From CAYVUI01 sp964454745 (lineage in GTDB: Bacteria; Planctomycetota; Phycisphaerae; Sedimentisphaerales; Anaerohalosphaeraceae), in NCBI GenBank assembly GCA_964454745.1, contig CAYVUI010000047.1, positions 1 to 31,188 of the forward strand: 31,188 bases of DNA, in the 5' to 3' direction. Made by a program: the position numbers and the translations under genes. Shown one piece after another: positions 1-8,546 of this stretch (position 1 is its first letter; every line of letters begins with the position of its first letter). Below the pieces are notes generated by a model. The model was not told the origin of the DNA and did no database searches. It worked only from the letters and a program-made list of their open reading frames with translations.

Positions 1-33
1 AGGAAAAAGGCAGAAGCGAAAAATATCGAATTC

Positions 34-1179
34 TTATAGCGCTGTCATATTAATTATATTGAATCCTGAATGCGTAAATGCTATCGCCGGCTGGGTTAAG
101 GGATATTCCACTCCTCTTTGGGTAATCAGCGGCATATCGGTAGCCTTGTGTCTTTCAATCGCATTTATGAAATCATCGGACTTGACATATTCAGAATCCA
201 CAGTCAGTACTTCGCCACGGCTGTTTACATACCTGCCGTTGGGCTGGGCAAAATATAACGCATTTTCTGCGATATTGCAATTCTGGGCATACTCACCTAT
301 TTGCATTTTGTCTTTTTCAGTTACGACGATCGCCGGCACATCACAAACATAAGCTTTGGTAATCAGGTGAGTGATAAGAGTTGTATAGGGTGTGAACAAC
401 AGGGTAATCCAGCAGACACCGACCACATTGAAAATGACATGAGCATAAGCGGCCCTTCTTGAGTTGGTAAACACACCAATCGAGGCGATGAGCACTGTTA
501 TCGTCGTACCAATATTCTCGCCCAGGATCAATGCGGCTGCTGTTGAAAAGTTAATCGTTCCTGTCAATGCCAGGGCCATTGTTATCCCCAGCGTTGCCGA
601 AGAAGACTGAATAATCGCAGTCAGAATTGCCCCCACCATTACACACTTCCACAGGCCCCAAAATGTGTCCGGCTGGAACCGATGGAACCAGGATTCAAAA
701 CTCGACATTTCCTTAATGGGAGAAAAACCGTTCTTCATCAGCTCAAGGCCAAAAAATACCATGCCCAGCCCCATCAGGAACATCGCAAAAAATCGCAAAG
801 AGTCTTTTTTTGCAAAAAGGTAAAAAAACGCTGATATGCCCAGTAAGGGTAGGCCATACTTTCCGATTTTTATTACCAGGATCCACCCCGTTATGGTCGT
901 GCCGATATTTGCGCCTAGAATGACCCCGATCGCCTGCGTCAGCGTCATAAGGCTGGCATTGACCATCCCGACAACCATCACTGTCGTGACCGAACTGGAC
1001 TGAATGATACAGGTTACCAGAGTCCCCACCCCGCTGGCCATCAAACGGTTGTTGGTGATGGCGCCGATCATCTTGCGCAATCTTTCTCCCGCTACCGCTT
1101 GCATACCCTCGGACATATTCTTCATGCCCAGAAGAAATATTCCAAGACCGCCGCACACCTGAAAGAGAATCTCAAGCAC
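34..1179 (-). CDS. Na+/phosphate cotransporter family protein, C-terminally short
   Basis: Inner-membrane protein of the Na/Pi cotransporter (NptA/YjbB-like, PNaS) family, expected to move phosphate with sodium. The two inverted repeats are visible: QSSS at residues 60-63 with GANIGTT at 89-95, and QSSS at 191-194 with GENIGTT at 220-226. Residues about 273-362 form a hydrophilic insertion, after which the family's AFTHSGFNIIN element appears. The protein then stops at residue 381, where relatives usually continue with another membrane segment and often a PhoU-like domain. The start is GTG, chosen because the N-terminus matches the family's usual beginning; AGGA lies only three bases upstream. 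The early stop may be real or a frameshift near the window edge. Family assignment is sure; transport function of this copy is not. Confidence 0.85.
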   Translation of the reverse strand: MLEILFQVCGGLGIFLLGMKNMSEGMQAVAGERLRKMIGAITNNRLMASGVGTLVTCIIQSSSVTTVMVVGMVNASLMTLTQAIGVILGANIGTTITGWILVIKIGKYGLPLLGISAFFYLFAKKDSLRFFAMFLMGLGMVFFGLELMKNGFSPIKEMSSFESWFHRFQPDTFWGLWKCVMVGAILTAIIQSSSATLGITMALALTGTINFSTAAALILGENIGTTITVLIASIGVFTNSRRAAYAHVIFNVVGVCWITLLFTPYTTLITHLITKAYVCDVPAIVVTEKDKMQIGEYAQNCNIAENALYFAQPNGRYVNSRGEVLTVDSEYVKSDDFINAIERHKATDMPLITQRGVEYPLTQPAIAFTHSGFNIINMTAL

Positions 1180-1540
1180 CTGTCCTATGATAATCTCCCG
1201 GTCAAGTTTAAACTTATAAAGTTGTCATTTATAAAAAAAACAAGAAAAGGATCTGTGTTGTCGCCATATGGCTGCATTCACCAAAGAATCCAGCCATGTC
1301 ACTCTTTTTACTGGAATCCGAGGTGAAAGAGAGAGAAAATATGCGATTTCCACTGTCCGTTCAAATATCTCTTTTCTCACCAAAAGGCAGATTATATAGA
1401 AAGCTTCTTCGCTTTGCAAGCGACTTTTGCATTCTAATTTAAGCTGGATTCAGGAGATTCTACTCATAAACAAATGTTATGAAGAAACCCTCATTTTGGG
1501 GAGTCCTTTTGTATGCATGTTTGAAATAGCTTCTGAACAA
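1180..1540. other. AT-rich intergenic region, no gene seen
   Basis: This lies downstream of the formate/nitrite channel gene and upstream of the Na/Pi-type gene, both on the minus strand. It should hold the terminator of the first and the promoter of the second, but I could not place either with confidence. A perfect 12-base palindrome sits at 1204-1215. The short open frames here have no recognisable protein character. Confidence 0.5.
1204..1215. promoter_or_regulatory. Perfect 12-base palindrome upstream of Na/Pi cotransporter gene
   Basis: AAGTTTAAACTT is exactly self-complementary. It lies 25 bases upstream of the GTG start of the minus-strand transporter gene, a suitable place for a repressor site. 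AT-rich palindromes also arise by chance, so this is only a candidate operator. Confidence 0.25.
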
Positions 1541-2413
1541 TCAATCCGTCTCAAAAGCGTGTTTGCTGCGGTAGATCAGCCAGTACACCGTCCCAACGAG
1601 CAGCCCGCCGCCGATGATGTTGCCAATCGTAACCGCTGTAAGGTTCTTTATGCAGCCGACCAGGTTCAGGGCCGAAAAATCAGAAGCAAGCAAACCCAAC
1701 CGACTAAGCAGCTCGCCATTGCTCTTTAGCAGCATGCCCATCGGGATAAAAAACATATTCGCTACGCTGTGCTCAAACCCGGCCGCGACAAATGCCGTAA
1801 TCGGGAAAATAATGCACAGGATCTTATCCGTATTGGTCCGGGCGGAAAAACAAAGCCAGATCGCCAGGCACACGAACACGTTGCAGTAAATCCCGCGGAA
1901 CAGGGCCGTGGAGAAAGGCAGGGCGCATTTACCGTTGGCGATTTTCAATGCCAGTGCCGCCACGGCACCGTCGGCCATTTCATACTGCCGGGTCAGGTAC
2001 AGCCCGTACACGGTAATCACCGAACCGATCAGGTTTCCAGCGTAAACCAGCAGCCAGTTCCAGAGGACTTCCCGAATCGTCAATTTCCCGCTGGCCAGTG
2101 CCATGACTTTCAGGTTATTTCCCGTAAACAGCTCCGCGCCGCCGATGATAACCAGGATCAGCCCGAGGCTAAATGCCAGCCCGCCAATGAGTTTCGCCAG
2201 GCCAAAGCCCACCACCTGGGCCGTGTCAACGGAGGTGATAATATAGAAATCACCCGCAAACGCGATAAACGCTCCGGCCAAAATGGATAACAGCAGTTTC
2301 TGCGTGATGCTCAGTCGGACCTTTTTGACACCGATATTTTCCGCCTTGACCGCCATTTCCGCAGGCAAAAGGGCGTCGAGAGAAAATGAATTATTCTTTG
2401 CTGCGTCACTCAT
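1541..2413 (-). CDS. Formate/nitrite transporter family channel (FocA/NirC type)
   Basis: Integral membrane channel of the FNT family, which conducts small monovalent anions such as formate, nitrite or hydrosulfide as a pentamer. At 290 residues it has the normal length, with six hydrophobic segments. Recognisable family elements are GGAELFTGNNL near residue 92, NWLLVYAGNLIGS following it, and GFEHSVANMFFIPMGM in the second half. The ATG start is preceded by an excellent Shine-Dalgarno AAGGAG at 2422-2427, eight bases away. No pyruvate formate-lyase, nitrite reductase or sulfite reductase gene is adjacent, so the substrate cannot be inferred from context. A short charged N-terminus of about 35 residues precedes the first membrane helix. 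Confidence 0.9.
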   Translation of the reverse strand: MSDAAKNNSFSLDALLPAEMAVKAENIGVKKVRLSITQKLLLSILAGAFIAFAGDFYIITSVDTAQVVGFGLAKLIGGLAFSLGLILVIIGGAELFTGNNLKVMALASGKLTIREVLWNWLLVYAGNLIGSVITVYGLYLTRQYEMADGAVAALALKIANGKCALPFSTALFRGIYCNVFVCLAIWLCFSARTNTDKILCIIFPITAFVAAGFEHSVANMFFIPMGMLLKSNGELLSRLGLLASDFSALNLVGCIKNLTAVTIGNIIGGGLLVGTVYWLIYRSKHAFETD

Positions 2414-2622
2414 GAACCGAACTCCTTATTGATTATGGAAAAAAACAATGCTTTTTCGATAGCCTATTTATCCGGATTCCAAAGCAAAAAGCAACACGGC
2501 ATTGCAGAGATTGGGGCATTTAGACAGGATTGTAACAAAAAATGACAGTATCCATTCAGCCGGCAGGGGTAAAGGCGGCCTCAGGAAAAGGAGAAATTGC
2601 GAACGGAATACACAATCGCGGA

Positions 2623-3702
2623 TTATTTTGAGACGCTGTGGAGCTGTTCCTGTTCTTTGGCGGTCTGTTCAAGCTGCGCTTTCGCGGAAACGCGGTCGGG
2701 GATTTTGGCCGCTTTCTTCGGTTTGGCATCCTCGATGGCGGCTTTACGCTGGAAGGCAGAGCCGATGGAACGCAGGCGAGTGTATCGCTTGTCGAGCAGG
2801 TTCTCGATTTTTTGACGCTTGAGCTGCCCGAGCGTTTTAATGATAAACTGTTCCACATTATGAACGGTATCGTGCAGGTTCCTGTGCGCCGCCCCGAGCG
2901 GCTCACGAATCACTTCGTCAACGAGGTCGAGCTTTTTAAGTTCTTTGCCGGTCAGCTTGAGTGCCTTGGCGGCCGGTTCGGTTTGGGTGCCGTCCCGCCA
3001 GAGAATTGCGGCACATCCTTCCGGGCTGATGACGGAGTAGTAAGCAAATTCGAGAATCGCCATTTTGTCTCCCACGCCGATGCCCAGCGCTCCGCCGGAA
3101 CCGCCTTCTCCGATCACAATCGAGAGAATCGGAACCTTGAGACGTGACATTTCCATGAGATTGACCGCGATGGCCTGAGCCTGGCCGCGTTCCTCGGCGC
3201 CGATGCCTGGGTAGGCCCCCGGCGTATCGATAAACGTCACTATCGGCAGGCCGAACTTTTCCGCCAGCTTCATTTTGACCAGTGCCTTGCGATATCCCTC
3301 CGGGTTCGGACAGCCGAAGTTACATGCAATCTTTTCCTTGATCTCCCGGCCCTTGTCCTGACCGATGACCATGACCTTTTCCCTGCCGATCTGCCCGAGG
3401 AAGGTGCGGATCGCCTTGTCGTCGCCAAAGCAGCGGTCCCCGTGCAGTTCTCTTGCGTCTTTCACAATCAAACGCAAATAATCGCTGAACAACGGCCTTT
3501 GCGGATGCCGCGCGACCTGTACGGTCTGCAAGGGGCTCAGGCTGGAATATACCTGTTGAAGCAGTTCAGTTTGCTCTTTCTGGAGCTTTCGAATTTTAGA
3601 AGGCGATGCCTTTTTATTCGTCAGATCCAGAATGCTCTCATCAAGCTTGGCGATTTCCTGCTCAAAGGGCAGATACTGTAATGTCGTATTTTCGTTATTC
3701 AT
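2623..3702 (-). CDS. accA: Acetyl-CoA carboxylase carboxyltransferase subunit alpha
   Basis: Alpha subunit of the carboxyltransferase half of acetyl-CoA carboxylase, which with AccD moves the carboxyl group from biotin to acetyl-CoA to make malonyl-CoA for fatty acid synthesis. The order of motifs is typical: N-terminal coiled coil, LHGDRCFGDD, GCPNPEGYRKA, FIDTPGAYPGIGAEERGQ, the oxyanion-hole region GEGGSGGALGIGVGD and SVISPEGCAAILWRD. At 359 residues it is about 40 longer than the E. coli protein because of a Lys/Ala/Gln-rich C-terminal tail. accD is not in the window. The gene diverges from tyrA and has an extended -10 promoter only about 20 bases upstream of the ATG, with no visible Shine-Dalgarno. 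A 22-base palindrome overlaps the promoter. Confidence 0.97.
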   Translation of the reverse strand: MNNENTTLQYLPFEQEIAKLDESILDLTNKKASPSKIRKLQKEQTELLQQVYSSLSPLQTVQVARHPQRPLFSDYLRLIVKDARELHGDRCFGDDKAIRTFLGQIGREKVMVIGQDKGREIKEKIACNFGCPNPEGYRKALVKMKLAEKFGLPIVTFIDTPGAYPGIGAEERGQAQAIAVNLMEMSRLKVPILSIVIGEGGSGGALGIGVGDKMAILEFAYYSVISPEGCAAILWRDGTQTEPAAKALKLTGKELKKLDLVDEVIREPLGAAHRNLHDTVHNVEQFIIKTLGQLKRQKIENLLDKRYTRLRSIGSAFQRKAAIEDAKPKKAAKIPDRVSAKAQLEQTAKEQEQLHSVSK

Positions 3703-3722
3703 ATCAAATAATATCTGTCAGA

Positions 3723-3751
3723 ATTATACCATAATAAAAAAATCTGGCACC
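3723..3751 (-). promoter_or_regulatory. Probable accA promoter, extended -10
   Basis: Reading the minus strand, TGGTATAAT (3731-3723) gives a perfect TATAAT with the TG of an extended -10 element. The -35 position, 17 bases upstream, reads GGTGCC and is poor, as is common with extended -10 promoters. The implied start is near 3716, leaving a leader of only about 14 bases before the accA ATG. Confidence 0.55.
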
Positions 3752-3764
3752 AAATAGTACCAGA
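3743..3764. promoter_or_regulatory. 22-base imperfect palindrome over the accA -35 region
   Basis: The arms TCTGGCAC (3743-3750) and GTACCAGA (3757-3764) are inverted repeats matching at seven of eight positions around a six-base centre. They cover the -35 position of the accA promoter, where a repressor would block polymerase. No regulator is recognisable nearby. Confidence 0.35.
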
Positions 3765-3853
3765 ATTTCAGTCGGCTGCGCACAATATCCATGTGCTGAA
3801 ATTTCTTACTTTCGCGATTTTAGCAAAAATCGGATCGAAATCAAAGAAAAAAA

Positions 3854-3882
3854 TTGACTTAAATCGTTGTCTTGGATATGGT
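3854..3882 (+). promoter_or_regulatory. Probable promoter of tyrA-purL-purQ
   Basis: TTGACT at 3854-3859 and TATGGT at 3877-3882 are separated by 17 bases, a good fit to the sigma-70 type consensus. The expected start is near 3889, about 33 bases before the tyrA ATG. A 7-base hairpin (arms 3815-3821 and 3826-3832) lies just upstream. Confidence 0.5.
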
Positions 3883-3921
3883 TATCAAAATTGAAACCGG
3901 GATTGATGGTGCATTAAGTCT

Positions 3922-4800
3922 ATGTCTTTAAAAGAGTTAAAACAGGTTGGGGTTCTAGGAATTGGCCTGCTGGGTGCAAGTGTGACCCTTGCTGTTTCCA
4001 GGGGAAAAACCTCCATAAAGACCACAGCCTACGGCCATCGGGATATAACACGCCAGAGAGCCCGCGAGCTTTCCATCGCCTCGGAAATCTGCGAAACCTT
4101 ACAGGATTGTGTGAAAAACGCGGATATGGTGATTCTTGCGACTCCGATCAGCATTTTTGAAAAAATCTTCAGGGAATTGTCCCAAATCGTTCCTCAAGGG
4201 TGTATTATCACCGATGTCGGCTCGACAAAGACCGATCCGCACCGCTGGGCGGGAAAAATTTTCAAGGGCAGGGCCCGCTATGTCGGCTCGCACCCGATTG
4301 CCGGTTCCGAAAAGCGGGGCCTTGAATACGCCCGCGACGACCTGTTCTTCGGTGCCAAGTGTATTATGACCAAAGACGCAAAAACGGACCCGAAAGCATT
4401 TGAAACCGTCCGGGCATTCTGGCAGAGCCTCGGCTCGAGGGTCATCGAAATGACGCCCCGCGAGCACGATAAGACCTATGCCGCGGTCAGTCATATTCCG
4501 CACGTGACCGCTGCAGCGCTGGTAAACGCGACCGATTCAAAAAAGATATTCTATGCTGGAAAAGGCTTTATTGATACTTCCCGCGTGGCCTCAGGCCCTG
4601 CGAATATCTGGATGGATATCCTGCTGAGCAATTCGGCCAATATCGCCGGCGGAATCAACAAGGTAATCGGGGAACTGGAAAAAATGCGTGATGCCGTTGC
4701 CAGTAAGGACGCGGCAAAAATCGAAAAGCTGCTGGAAAAGGCAAGAAAGAGACGCTCGGATCTCATCGAATACAAGGTTAAACATAAGGAACTCTTCTAA
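3922..4800 (+). CDS. tyrA: Prephenate dehydrogenase
   Basis: Oxidative decarboxylation of prephenate to 4-hydroxyphenylpyruvate (or of arogenate to tyrosine) with NAD(P), in tyrosine synthesis. The N-terminal Rossmann motif is VLGIGLLGAS at residues 11-20. The substrate domain carries TDVGSTK at 97-103, GSHPIAGSEKRG starting at 122, the EHDK group near 181-184 and SHIPH at 190-194. At 292 residues it is a stand-alone dehydrogenase without a chorismate mutase or ACT domain. The ATG start gives a family-typical N-terminus, though the Shine-Dalgarno is weak. It is the first gene of a plus-strand unit; purL follows after 59 bases. Whether it prefers prephenate or arogenate cannot be told from sequence alone. 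Confidence 0.93.
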   Translation: MSLKELKQVGVLGIGLLGASVTLAVSRGKTSIKTTAYGHRDITRQRARELSIASEICETLQDCVKNADMVILATPISIFEKIFRELSQIVPQGCIITDVGSTKTDPHRWAGKIFKGRARYVGSHPIAGSEKRGLEYARDDLFFGAKCIMTKDAKTDPKAFETVRAFWQSLGSRVIEMTPREHDKTYAAVSHIPHVTAAALVNATDSKKIFYAGKGFIDTSRVASGPANIWMDILLSNSANIAGGINKVIGELEKMRDAVASKDAAKIEKLLEKARKRRSDLIEYKVKHKELF

Positions 4801-4830
4801 GTGCCGTTTGGCGGGGCGAGGAAGGGCAAT

Positions 4831-4857
4831 GTGAAAAATTTCACAAAAAGGAGTGAA
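4831..4857 (+). promoter_or_regulatory. Overlapping inverted repeats around the purL ribosome binding site
   Basis: GTGAAA (4831-4836) is complementary to TTTCAC (4839-4844). Bases 4840-4844 of that arm are also complementary to GTGAA at 4853-4857, which would place AAAAAGGA of the purL Shine-Dalgarno in an eight-base loop. The central arm could therefore pair upstream or downstream. It may be a small translational element or a protein-binding palindrome. Confidence 0.3.
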
Positions 4858-4859
4858 TT

Positions 4860-7745
4860 GTGGCCCATTGGCGGTTTGAAGTCGGGACAAAAAAGGGATT
4901 TGAAGATGTGCATGGCAAGGCGGTGCTCGCGGATATCAGGGAACTGGGGATTGACGCGGTTGACCTTGTCTATTTTGCGCAGGTTTTCCTGATTGACGGA
5001 GATTTTGAAAAGGACTTTGCGGATCGAATTGCCGGTGAACTGCTCTGCGATTCGGTCTGCCAGGAGTACTGCATCGGACGAAGCCAGGTTCCGGCCGGGC
5101 CGACAAAGGCAACCATCGTTGAAGTGCACCTCAAAAGCGGTGTGACGGACCCGGTCGCCCAATCGGTCACCGCGGCAATCGCGGATATGGGCAAGTCGGT
5201 CGAGATGGTACGCACGGCGAAAAAATATATATTCGTTGGCAATGTCACGGATCAGCAGGTCGAGATGATTGCCAGGAAAATCCTTGCCAATGACTGTATT
5301 GAAGAGGTCATCTTCGGACAGGATGAAGAGCCGCCGAGTCCGCATTTGAGTGCTTACCAGTTGGAGAAAAAGACGGTAAGTCTCTGTGAACTCAATGATG
5401 AGCAGCTTGAAAAATTGAGTGCGGAGATGGACCTGTTTCTCAGCCTCCGGGAAATGCAGACAATTCAGCAGTATTTCCGAGACAAAGGCCGGGAACCTTC
5501 AGACATTGAGCTGGAAACCCTCGCCCAGACTTGGAGTGAGCACTGTGTGCATAAAACGCTCAAAAGCTCCGTGGAGATGACCGAGGACGGAAAAACCGAA
5601 AATTTTGATAACCTTTTGAAGGAAACCGTTTTCCGGGCCACGATGGAACTGGACAAGGCATGGTGCATTTCCGTGTTCGAGGATAACGCCGGGGTGGTGG
5701 AATTCGACGATGAGCATGCGATTTGCTTCAAGGTCGAGACGCATAACCATCCCTCCGCGCTGGACCCGTACGGCGGGGCGGCCACAGGGATCGGCGGGGT
5801 GATCCGCGATCCAATGGGTACGGGTATGGGGGCCAAGCCAATCGCGAATACGGATATTTTCTGTTTTGCCCCACCGGATACGCCGGCAGATGAGGTTCCC
5901 AAGGGCGTGCTGCATCCGCTGCGGATCATGAAGGGCGTGGTTTCAGGCGTTCGTGATTACGGCAACCGCATGGGCATTCCGACGGTAAACGGGGCGATAT
6001 ATTTCGATAAGCGATACATGGCCAATCCGCTGGTTTTCTGCGGCAACCTCGGGCTGATCCCAAGGGATAAATGTTTCAAGAATGCCAAAAGCGGTGACCT
6101 GGTCGTGGTCGTCGGCGGCAGGACCGGCCGGGACGGGATTCACGGCGCGACGTTCTCCAGCGGGCAGATGACCCATGAGCATGAGACGATTTTCTCCCAT
6201 GCCGTACAGATCGGAAACGCGATTACCGAAAAGAAAATGCTCGATACCCTCCTCCAGGCCCGGGACATGAACCTCTACGAGGCGATTACGGACTGCGGGG
6301 CGGGCGGCCTTAGCAGTGCGGTCGGCGAGATGGGGGCTTCGCTGGGTGCCCATGTGGACCTCGAAAAGGTGCCGCTGAAATACGCCGGTTTGAGCTATAC
6401 CGAGATATGGATCAGCGAGGCACAAGAGCGAATGGTCATTGCCGTGAAGCCGGAAAATCTTCAGGCCATCCAGGAGCTGTTCTCCGCGGAAGATGTAGAA
6501 GCGACGGTCATCGGGACGTTTACGGATGACAAGCAGCTCAAGCTGTCCTACCAGGGAACAGAGGTGGGAACACTCGATATGGACTTCCTCCATGACGGAA
6601 TCCCGAAGTATTCGCGGATTGCCCAGTGGACTACGCCAAACAAAACCGATCCGGTGCTCGAGGAATCGCAGGATTACACACAAACGCTTCTCGACCTGAT
6701 GGGCAGTTACAACATCGCCAGCAAGGAATGGGTGATCCGTCAGTACGACCATGAGGTACAGGGGGCCAGTGTCATCAAGCCGCTGGTGGGTGTCGAAAAT
6801 GACGGCCCCGGGGATGCCGCGGTCATACGTCCCAAGCTCGACTCCAATCGAGGCGTTGCGCTAAGCTGCGGGATGAACCCGATGTACGGGGATATCGATC
6901 CTTACCAGATGGCTCTAAATGGAATTGATGAAGCAGTTCGAAACCTGGTCTGCGTTGGAGCCCGCCCGGACCGAATCGCGATCCTCGATAATTACTGCTG
7001 GGGCGACTGCAAGCGGCCGGAAACGTTCGGCAGTTTGGTCAAGGCCTCGCAGGCCTGTTACGATGCGGCGATGGAATATGAAACGCCGTTCATTTCGGGT
7101 AAGGATTCTCTCAATAACGAATTTGTCTGCGATGACGGGACGGTGATCTCGATTCCGCCGACGCTGCTGATCAGTGCGTTGTCTATCGTGGACAACGTGG
7201 AAAAATGTATCACCATGGACCTAAAGGCCGCCGGCAACCTGCTTTTCATTGTCGGACTGACGGAAAATGAGCTTGGAGGCAGCCACTATTATCATCAACT
7301 GAAGGTTTCAGGGGGGCATGTGCCCCGCGTGGACCTCAAGAGGGCGGCGATGACGGCCAAGCGGCTGCACCAGGCGATTGACCAGGGGATGGTGCGAAGC
7401 TGCCATGACTGTTCTGAAGGCGGCCTGGCAGCGGCTTTGGCTGAAATGGCCCTGGCTGGCGGACTGGGTGTTGAGGCGGACCTCAGAGGGCTGCCTGCCT
7501 CTACGCAGCAGCAAAGCGCGGACGTGCAGCTTTTCAGCGAATCCGCGTCTCGCTATATCGTGGAAGTCGAGCCGGAAAATGTCCATGCATTCAGCCAGCT
7601 AATGCTCAATCTGCCCTTTGGGGAAATCGGGCAGGTGGTGGAAAAGCCGTACCTCAATATCGTGGACGCCAGCGGTGCAGTGCGGATCAATGCGGAAATT
7701 AAAGAATTGAAAAAGGCCTGGCAGCAGAGCCTGGATTTAGGATAA
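4860..7745 (+). CDS. purL: FGAM synthase PurL with tandem PurS-like N-terminus
   Basis: Synthetase subunit of phosphoribosylformylglycinamidine synthase, converting FGAR, glutamine-derived ammonia and ATP to FGAM in purine synthesis. The start is GTG at 4860 with an ideal AAGGAG six bases upstream. Residues 1-80 and about 82-155 look like two PurS-type units (HWRFEVGTKKGFEDVHG, then ATIVEVHLKSGVTDPVAQ). The catalytic part has WSEHCVHK at 225-232 and KVETHNHPSALDPYGGA from 291. Later come SGVRDYGNRMGIPTVNGA, GGRTGRDGIHGATFSSG and a second synthetase half containing SGKDSLNNEF and SCHDCSEGGLAAALAEMAL. At 961 residues it lies between small PurL (about 740) and large PurL (about 1,300, with fused glutaminase). 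The glutaminase is the separate purQ just downstream. No free purS is seen, consistent with fusion. Confidence 0.95.
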   Translation: MAHWRFEVGTKKGFEDVHGKAVLADIRELGIDAVDLVYFAQVFLIDGDFEKDFADRIAGELLCDSVCQEYCIGRSQVPAGPTKATIVEVHLKSGVTDPVAQSVTAAIADMGKSVEMVRTAKKYIFVGNVTDQQVEMIARKILANDCIEEVIFGQDEEPPSPHLSAYQLEKKTVSLCELNDEQLEKLSAEMDLFLSLREMQTIQQYFRDKGREPSDIELETLAQTWSEHCVHKTLKSSVEMTEDGKTENFDNLLKETVFRATMELDKAWCISVFEDNAGVVEFDDEHAICFKVETHNHPSALDPYGGAATGIGGVIRDPMGTGMGAKPIANTDIFCFAPPDTPADEVPKGVLHPLRIMKGVVSGVRDYGNRMGIPTVNGAIYFDKRYMANPLVFCGNLGLIPRDKCFKNAKSGDLVVVVGGRTGRDGIHGATFSSGQMTHEHETIFSHAVQIGNAITEKKMLDTLLQARDMNLYEAITDCGAGGLSSAVGEMGASLGAHVDLEKVPLKYAGLSYTEIWISEAQERMVIAVKPENLQAIQELFSAEDVEATVIGTFTDDKQLKLSYQGTEVGTLDMDFLHDGIPKYSRIAQWTTPNKTDPVLEESQDYTQTLLDLMGSYNIASKEWVIRQYDHEVQGASVIKPLVGVENDGPGDAAVIRPKLDSNRGVALSCGMNPMYGDIDPYQMALNGIDEAVRNLVCVGARPDRIAILDNYCWGDCKRPETFGSLVKASQACYDAAMEYETPFISGKDSLNNEFVCDDGTVISIPPTLLISALSIVDNVEKCITMDLKAAGNLLFIVGLTENELGGSHYYHQLKVSGGHVPRVDLKRAAMTAKRLHQAIDQGMVRSCHDCSEGGLAAALAEMALAGGLGVEADLRGLPASTQQQSADVQLFSESASRYIVEVEPENVHAFSQLMLNLPFGEIGQVVEKPYLNIVDASGAVRINAEIKELKKAWQQSLDLG

Positions 7746-7758
7746 GGATATCTTGACA

Positions 7759-8541
7759 ATGAGTGCGATCAAGACGCTGGTATTGCGAGCAGCAGGAATT
7801 AATTGTGACCAGGAAACGGCGCATGCTTTTGAACTGGCCGGGGCCGGGGCCGAATGTGTACACATCAACAAGCTGATTGAACACCCGGAACTGCTCGACC
7901 AGGTGCAGATTCTTGTCTTTCCGGGCGGATTCAGTTATGGCGATGATGTGGCGGCAGGCAAGATCCTGGCCAATCAGATCATCCATCACCTTAGCGACAT
8001 GATCCGTTCCTTTATTGACAAGGGGCGGCTGGTTCTGGGGATTTGTAATGGTTTCCAGGTGCTCGTTAAAGCGGGAATTCTGCCCGGAGCCGCGGAGATG
8101 GGACCAAATCCGGTAACGATTACCTACAATGACTCGGCCAAATTCGAGGACCGCTGGGTGTATCTCGAACCTGCGTCACAGCACTGTGTTTTCCTTGAAT
8201 CCGGCCGGAGAATTTATCTGCCGATTGCACATGGTGAGGGCAAGTTGGTTGCATCGAATCCTGACATTCTCGATAAACTGGTTACAGATCACCACGTGGC
8301 GTATCGTTATGTTGACGCCGAGGGCAATATCGGTCCGTTTCCGATCAATCCCAATGGTTCACAGGAGTCGATTGCCGCATTGACCGATACCACCGGCAGG
8401 GTTCTCGGGATGATGCCTCATCCGGAACGATTCGTGGTCCATACCCAGCATCCGCACTGGACACGCCTGGAGAAAAAAGGATATGGCGACGGTTTGAGCA
8501 TCTTTCAAAATGCTGTGGAGTATGCCCGGGCCAACCTGTAA
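7759..8541 (+). CDS. purQ: FGAM synthase glutaminase subunit PurQ
   Basis: Class I glutamine amidotransferase that releases ammonia from glutamine for PurL. It has the nucleophile motif LVLGICNGFQVL (Cys 96), FPGGFSYGDDVAAG for the oxyanion region, and the His/Glu pair in MMPHPERF near the C-terminus. I chose ATG at 7759 because AAGGA at 7744-7748 is ten bases upstream; an in-frame TTG at 7753 is only four bases from it. At 260 residues it is slightly longer than Bacillus PurQ (about 227), the extra being in the C-terminal half, which resembles the glutaminase domain of large PurL. The gene begins 13 bases after purL and ends five bases before the convergent receiver gene. Confidence 0.95.
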   Translation: MSAIKTLVLRAAGINCDQETAHAFELAGAGAECVHINKLIEHPELLDQVQILVFPGGFSYGDDVAAGKILANQIIHHLSDMIRSFIDKGRLVLGICNGFQVLVKAGILPGAAEMGPNPVTITYNDSAKFEDRWVYLEPASQHCVFLESGRRIYLPIAHGEGKLVASNPDILDKLVTDHHVAYRYVDAEGNIGPFPINPNGSQESIAALTDTTGRVLGMMPHPERFVVHTQHPHWTRLEKKGYGDGLSIFQNAVEYARANL

Positions 8542-8546
8542 GAAGT

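Noticed and set aside
1225..1419. 64-codon minus-strand frame between the two transporter genes
   Set aside because: No ribosome site, no conserved-looking motif, and it lies in AT-rich intergenic DNA.
3743..3764. FapR binding site at accA
   Set aside because: The centre recalls GTAC-containing FapR sites, but the arms do not match the Bacillus consensus and no fapR-like gene is present; reported only as an unassigned palindrome.
5943..6752. 269-codon open frame antisense to purL
   Set aside because: It lies wholly inside purL, has no recognisable protein family and looks like a product of codon bias on the opposite strand.
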